A stretch of DNA of 6,813 nucleotides from Phycisphaerales bacterium (GTDB lineage: Bacteria > Planctomycetota > Phycisphaerae > Phycisphaerales > UBA1924), in the NCBI GenBank assembly GCA_030680655.1, contig JAUXUZ010000208.1:1-6813 (forward strand), given 5' to 3'. A program made the position numbers and the translations under genes. Shown here piece by piece: positions 6,500-6,813 of the stretch; the first letter of the stretch is position 1; the number at the start of each line of letters is the position of its first letter. The notes beneath the pieces are model-generated. The model made no database searches. It was given only the letters and a program-made list of their open reading frames with translations, and had not been told where the DNA came from.

Positions 6500-6813
6500 A
6501 TGCGCACCCACATCACCGCCGCCCTCCTCGCGCTCGCCCTCGCTCCCTGCGCGGCCCTCGCCGTCGACCCGCCCCTCACCGCCCAGCGCGTCGCTACCGG
6601 CCTCACCAAGCCGCTGCTGGTTCAGCACGCACCCGGCGATCACTCGCGCGTCTTCATCGTCGAGCAGACCGGCAAGATCAAGATCCTCAACCTCGCCACC
6701 GGCACCGTCAACACCACACCCTTCATCGACCTCGCCACCCGCATCACTGGCGCGGTCAACTACCTCGAGTACGGCCTCCTCGGCCTCGTCTTCGACCCCG
6801 ACTACGCCACCAA
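6500..6813 (+). CDS. PQQ-dependent sugar (glucose/sorbosone) dehydrogenase-like protein, 3' truncated
   Basis: The frame starts at ATG 6500 and is open to the window end, giving 104 complete codons. Residues 1-21 are a signal peptide (M-R-T-H-I-T-A-A-L-L-A-L-A-L...) cut after A-L-A. The mature start reads L-T-A-Q-R-V-A-T-G-L-T-K-P, then R-V-F-I-V-E-Q-T-G-K-I-K-I-L, then T-P-F-I-D-L, then G-L-L-G-L-V-F-D-P-D-Y-A. This order is the N-terminal signature of the glucose/sorbosone dehydrogenase family, soluble six-bladed beta-propellers that oxidise sugars or other alcohols with pyrroloquinoline quinone. The catalytic His and most PQQ/calcium ligands lie beyond the window, so activity and the real substrate cannot be judged, nor can the presence of a dockerin tail. 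No strong ribosome site precedes the ATG. The gene may have its own promoter in the 116-base gap upstream. Confidence 0.85.
   Translation, partial: MRTHITAALLALALAPCAALAVDPPLTAQRVATGLTKPLLVQHAPGDHSRVFIVEQTGKIKILNLATGTVNTTPFIDLATRITGAVNYLEYGLLGLVFDPDYAT

Overview
The window is GC-rich DNA whose genes all lie on the plus strand and strongly prefer codons ending in C or G. The best clue to the organism is a pair of dockerin-like repeats (A-D-[LV]-G-x-Q-G-G ... D-G-x-x-D-N-N-D-F ... F-I-D-x-F-F) at the C-terminus of two exported proteins. This type of tail is typical of secreted proteins of Planctomycetota, especially Phycisphaerae. The assignment rests on recalled family knowledge and was not searched.

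Bases 1-2289 hold three genes in a tightly coupled operon, joined by two 4-base stop/start overlaps (GTGA at 1088-1091 and ATGA at 1672-1675). They encode (i) the C-terminal part of a GspL/PilN-like bitopic inner-membrane protein with a long Pro-rich tail, (ii) a GspM/PilO-like bitopic membrane protein, and (iii) a TPR lipoprotein resembling PilF/PilW-type pilotins. Together they look like the inner-membrane assembly platform and an outer-membrane helper of a type IV pilus or type II secretion machine. The operon's earlier genes lie outside the window.

Bases 2290-2425 are a non-coding gap that can fold into several short hairpins. The first could be an operon terminator. The last three abut without gaps just upstream of the next gene's ribosome binding site.

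Bases 2426-6383 hold two exported proteins separated by 19 bases, probably co-transcribed. The first is a 757-residue secreted protein with no recognised main domain. The second is a 554-residue secreted endonuclease/exonuclease/phosphatase (EEP) family protein with an Ig-like ASH-type domain. Both end in the same kind of dockerin-like pair. After a 116-base gap with a possible sigma70-type promoter, a third exported protein begins at 6500. It is a PQQ-dependent sugar (glucose/sorbosone) dehydrogenase-like protein that runs off the window's end.

As a whole, the window places part of an envelope-spanning pilus/secretion apparatus beside a run of three signal-peptide-bearing proteins, two of them dockerin-tagged. 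A machine-cargo link is plausible but unproven. No RNA gene, CRISPR array, insertion sequence or phage signature was seen.
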